A stretch of DNA of 5,355 nucleotides, taken from the NCBI GenBank assembly GCA_018817865.1, contig JAHITG010000369.1, positions 1 to 5,355 of the forward strand, in the 5' to 3' direction. Below the pieces are notes generated by a model. It saw only the letters and a list, made by a program, of their open reading frames with translations. It ran no database searches and was not told where the DNA came from. Positions 5,232-5,355 of the stretch are shown here, piece after piece. The position numbers and the translations under genes are program-made. This stretch comes from Spirochaetota bacterium (GTDB taxonomy: Bacteria > Spirochaetota > JAHITG01). The first letter of the stretch is position 1, and each line of letters begins with the position of its first letter.

Positions 5232-5355
5232 GTAAAATTGTAAAAAATGGATCCATCCTAAAGGGTACAGGTAAATCAAGCCTCACAAAAATTTTAATTG
5301 CTATACAGCCTCTTAATCGAGGAATGATATAAGAAAAGGTGAATCCTTTGTAGGG
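5219..5355 (+). pseudogene. Decayed N-terminal fragment of an ABC-transporter ATPase
   Basis: On the plus strand, 5219-5329 translates without a stop and contains IVKNGSI, then GTGKSSLTKIL (5264-5296) and PLNRGMI (5309-5329). This resembles the start of an ABC ATPase: a 'kkGei' strand, the P-loop GxGKSSLxKxL, and the 'P..G.I' element at the usual distance. The signs of decay are visible: the first Gly of the Walker A motif is missing and about 6-7 residues between KNGSI and GTGKSS appear deleted, TAA follows at 5330-5332, and the continuation fits better after a frame change at 5329 (IRKGESFVG to the window edge). No start codon with a ribosome binding site is seen. The promoter of the neighbouring minus-strand gene lies over its first bases. 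The match is short and was made by eye, so chance similarity is possible. Confidence 0.45.

Noticed and set aside
5215..5355. Minus-strand open frame running in from the right edge to a stop at 5215-5217
   Set aside because: About 46 codons are open, but the peptide looks like the typical antisense reading of a P-loop region, it ends inside the promoter, and the plus-strand reading has the recognisable motif.

Overview
The window carries five protein genes, all read on the minus strand, so the transcription order is from high to low coordinate. Every product has an export signal and looks like a cell-envelope protein of a Gram-negative (diderm) bacterium: one lipoprotein, two Ig-like repeat proteins and two predicted outer-membrane beta-barrels. 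No transposase, tRNA, rRNA, CRISPR array or housekeeping gene is visible. The OmpL47-type repeats, a FecR-domain lipoprotein and a FlgO/CsgG-type protein together would suit a spirochaete (Leptospira-like) or a similar uncultured diderm lineage. That is a family-level guess, because nothing here is a taxonomic marker. Ribosome binding sites are mostly strong (GGAGG type) and the promoters are of the sigma-70 type.

Layout in transcription order. (a) 5219-5355 holds what looks like the decayed start of an ABC-transporter ATPase on the plus strand, running off the right edge. (b) A strong promoter inside that remnant drives a 250-aa predicted outer-membrane beta-barrel protein (4398-5150). (c) After a terminator-like stem and a new promoter comes a 376-aa protein with an N-terminal FlgO/CsgG-like domain and a C-terminal predicted 8-stranded barrel (3071-4201). 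(d) After another hairpin-rich gap and promoter comes a three-repeat OmpL47-type secreted protein (1964-2893, start corrected to an internal Met by the ribosome binding site). (e) A further promoter precedes a 466-aa protein made of a fibronectin-III-like domain, a charged K/E/P repeat linker and three Ig/OmpL47-like repeats (452-1852). (f) The last gene, running off the left edge, encodes a lipoprotein with a FecR-type domain (1-366). It may be cotranscribed with its upstream neighbour, because the 85-base gap shows neither a terminator nor a convincing promoter.

The genes probably belong to one envelope or surface locus, but four of them have their own promoter-like sequence with the same 16-base -35/-10 spacing, so this is a co-oriented cluster more than a single tight operon. 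The two repeat genes in the middle are clearly more AT-rich than the FecR and barrel genes. The functional link (surface adhesion, a scaffold for an outer-membrane assembly, or envelope sensing) is inference. The most distinctive observations are the FlgO-barrel architecture, the tandem pair of OmpL47-type genes with a repeat-expanding linker beside a FecR lipoprotein, and the eroded ABC ATPase at the right edge.
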